From: Thermoplasmatales archaeon ex4484_36
Lineage (GTDB): Archaea; Thermoplasmatota; Penumbrarchaeia; Penumbrarchaeales; EX4484-36
Direction of reading: 5' to 3'
NCBI GenBank assembly: GCA_002254765.1
Contig: NJDV01000082.1
Location: 1 to 6,758 of the forward strand
DNA: 6,758 nt
Shown here: one piece after another, positions 5,872-6,758 of the stretch
How positions within the stretch are numbered: the first letter of the stretch is position 1
Layout of the letters: every line of letters begins with the position of its first letter
Position numbers and translations under genes: made by a program
The notes under the pieces: model-generated
What the model was told of the DNA's origin: nothing
Database searches by the model: none
The model's input: the letters and a program-made list of their open reading frames with translations, nothing else

Positions 5872-6255
5872 TTAGGGCCTTGTCAATGTGCGGAGCTTCT
5901 TTACAATCTCTCTGTCCAGTGGTGGCATCTGGTATCTCTCAATTCTTGCGAGGTAGACCCATCTAACCTCCCTGTGAGATGCCAATTTATAGCCCTCCTC
6001 AGGGAGATCCACAAGGTATGCCACCAGCGTTATACCCGCCTCAGGGTCCTCAAATTCCCCCAGCTTCTCAAGGACACTGCAGGAGACCCCCAGCTCCTCG
6101 CGAATCTCCCTCCTCAGGCATCCTGCGTCGCACTCTCCCTCCTCCACTTCCCCCCCGGGGAATTCCCAGTATCCCCCCATCTCATCCCCCTCCCTTCTTC
6201 TAGCAAGAAGCACCCGACCTCCTTTAACGGCCACTGCGGCGGTCACCCTCCTCAC
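5872..6255 (-). CDS. NUDIX hydrolase, MutT-like (probable (8-oxo)-dGTP/CTP pyrophosphohydrolase)
   Basis: The 127-residue protein has a perfect Nudix box, G-x5-E-x7-RE-U-x-EE-x-G-U, at residues 35-57 (G35, E41, R49, E50, E53, E54, G56); its glutamates bind the divalent metal for pyrophosphate hydrolysis. WEFPGG (30-35) before the box and PLDREIVKKL (112-121) near the end resemble the MutT/NudG group, which cleaves (d)NTPs such as 8-oxo-dGTP to monophosphates. The substrate cannot be fixed from sequence alone. Length is normal and the protein is cytoplasmic, with no signal peptide. It starts at GTG 6255, which overlaps the TGA of the upstream surface-protein gene by four bases (GTGA), and a strong GGGGGTGAT site lies five bases before it. 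It is therefore probably co-transcribed and translationally coupled with that gene. Cys42 and Cys46 inside the box helix are not conserved family residues. Confidence 0.93.
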   Translation of the reverse strand: MRRVTAAVAVKGGRVLLARRREGDEMGGYWEFPGGEVEEGECDAGCLRREIREELGVSCSVLEKLGEFEDPEAGITLVAYLVDLPEEGYKLASHREVRWVYLARIERYQMPPLDREIVKKLRTLTRP

Positions 6256-6758
6256 TCCTCATCACCCCCTCCACCACCCCTCCTCTCGAAGAACCTCTGC
6301 AGGAGGTCGAAGATGAGAGCCACGAAAAGTACTATTATGATAAGGTAGAGGAGGGGTTCACCTTCTCCACCCTCCCCCACGGCAGTGATCTTCTCTGGGG
6401 CCTCGTAAGCGGAGATGTGAAGGGCCCCGAGCTCCACCACCTCCCCATCCACTTCCCCGGGGATGATAAGAGTGTAGTCTCCAGCAGCCCCTGCTGTGAT
6501 GTTCACATAAATGGAGGCAGTCTCCCCGGGCTGCAGGGAGAGTTCCTCCGCAGAATATGACACCAGAAGGTTCTCTCCTGGAGGCGGAACGAGGGAGACC
6601 TCAACCGGGGCAAGGCCCATATTGTAGACACTCAGGATGACGCTCACCTCCTCTCCTGCGGGGAGGGTGAAGAACCTCCCGGGGAGAAGCCTGAGCTGGA
6701 AGTCCTTCAGAGCGCTCTGGTTCCAGTCCCAGAGGAAAACCTGGCGGTAGTAAGAGGC
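6252..6758 (-). CDS. C-terminal part of a membrane-anchored surface protein (truncated by window edge)
   Basis: The frame is open from the window edge at 6758 to TGA at 6252-6254, giving 168 visible residues. The GTG at 6647 is internal, because the 37 codons before it (from ASYYRQVFLWDWNQ to FFTLPAGEE) continue the same domain. The visible outer part reads as an Ig-like beta-sandwich of the NEW3/CARDB kind: FTLPAGEEVSVILSVYNMG, then LQPGETASIYVNITAGAAGDYTL in two strands. An acidic Gly-rich spacer (VGEGGEGEP) precedes a membrane helix at about residues 136-153 (LLYLIIIVLFVALIFDLL) and a cytoplasmic tail QRFFERRGGGGGDEE. The topology resembles the anchor of the subtilase at the other end of the window. 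Function is unknown; the N-terminal domains lie outside the window. It is first in a probable two-gene unit with the NUDIX gene. Confidence 0.8.
   Translation of the reverse strand, partial: ASYYRQVFLWDWNQSALKDFQLRLLPGRFFTLPAGEEVSVILSVYNMGLAPVEVSLVPPPGENLLVSYSAEELSLQPGETASIYVNITAGAAGDYTLIIPGEVDGEVVELGALHISAYEAPEKITAVGEGGEGEPLLYLIIIVLFVALIFDLLQRFFERRGGGGGDEE
6261..6269 (-). promoter_or_regulatory. Ribosome-binding site of the NUDIX gene (GGGGGTGAT)
   Basis: GGGGGTGAT lies inside the last codons of the upstream gene, five bases (GAGGA) before the GTG start at 6255. It is a strong match to the archaeal anti-Shine-Dalgarno and supports GTG 6255 as the real start. The same bases encode part of the Gly run in the surface-protein tail, so that run may be partly shaped by this signal. 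Confidence 0.7.

Noticed and set aside
5677..6348. Plus-strand 223-codon frame opposite the NUDIX gene
   Set aside because: It is antisense to the well-supported NUDIX and surface-protein genes. Its Pro/Ser/His-rich translation is typical of a shadow of GC-rich coding DNA, with no recognisable domain.
1..6758. CRISPR array, tRNA, rRNA or insertion sequence
   Set aside because: No spaced direct-repeat series, no cloverleaf-like pattern, no rRNA-like stretch and no transposase-like frame or terminal inverted repeats were found on either strand.

Overview
The window looks like chromosomal DNA from a euryarchaeon, most likely an uncultured Thermoplasmatota-like lineage. The evidence is an archaeal/eukaryotic-type sliding clamp (PCNA) with an archaeal TATA-like box and a GGTGA ribosome-binding site, a second GGTGAT site in front of a NUDIX gene, and sequon-rich surface proteins held by a single C-terminal membrane helix. 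Base composition is GC-rich, with strong use of C/G third positions. The lineage is inferred from protein character, not from a database search.

Layout. Positions 19-4776 (+) hold one very large secreted subtilase (peptidase S8, KP-43-like) that is broken into several frames. In order it has a signal peptide, propeptide, catalytic Asp block, catalytic Ser block, KP-43-type beta-barrel, a long train of Ig/FnIII/PKD/Big_5-like beta-sandwich domains, a Gly-rich linker, a membrane helix and a basic tail. I can place four definite lesions: a shift near 391; an exact 68-bp tandem duplication (569-636 and 637-704) over the catalytic Asp motif; a region near 770-815 where the expected HGTHVAG catalytic-His block is missing and the frame changes; and a shift near 3950. 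A likely fifth is a one-base slip in the A-run at 4762-4766. Repairing it would give the protein an acidic cytoplasmic tail ending at 4862, directly against the PCNA stop codon.

On the minus strand are PCNA (5612-4863, its own promoter), a NUDIX hydrolase (6255-5872) and the C-terminal part of a second membrane-anchored surface protein (6758-6252, cut by the window edge). The NUDIX gene overlaps the surface-protein gene by four bases and is probably translationally coupled to it. PCNA faces the protease gene convergently.

How they work together: PCNA (replication clamp) and the NUDIX enzyme (probable nucleotide-pool cleaning) are housekeeping genes. The two surface proteins are cell-envelope components. 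I see no new multi-gene system. The most interesting material is the structure and apparent decay, or possible switching, of the giant subtilase, and a strong excess of the palindrome CCCCGGGG. Whether the frameshifts are real or come from sequencing or assembly cannot be decided from this sequence alone.
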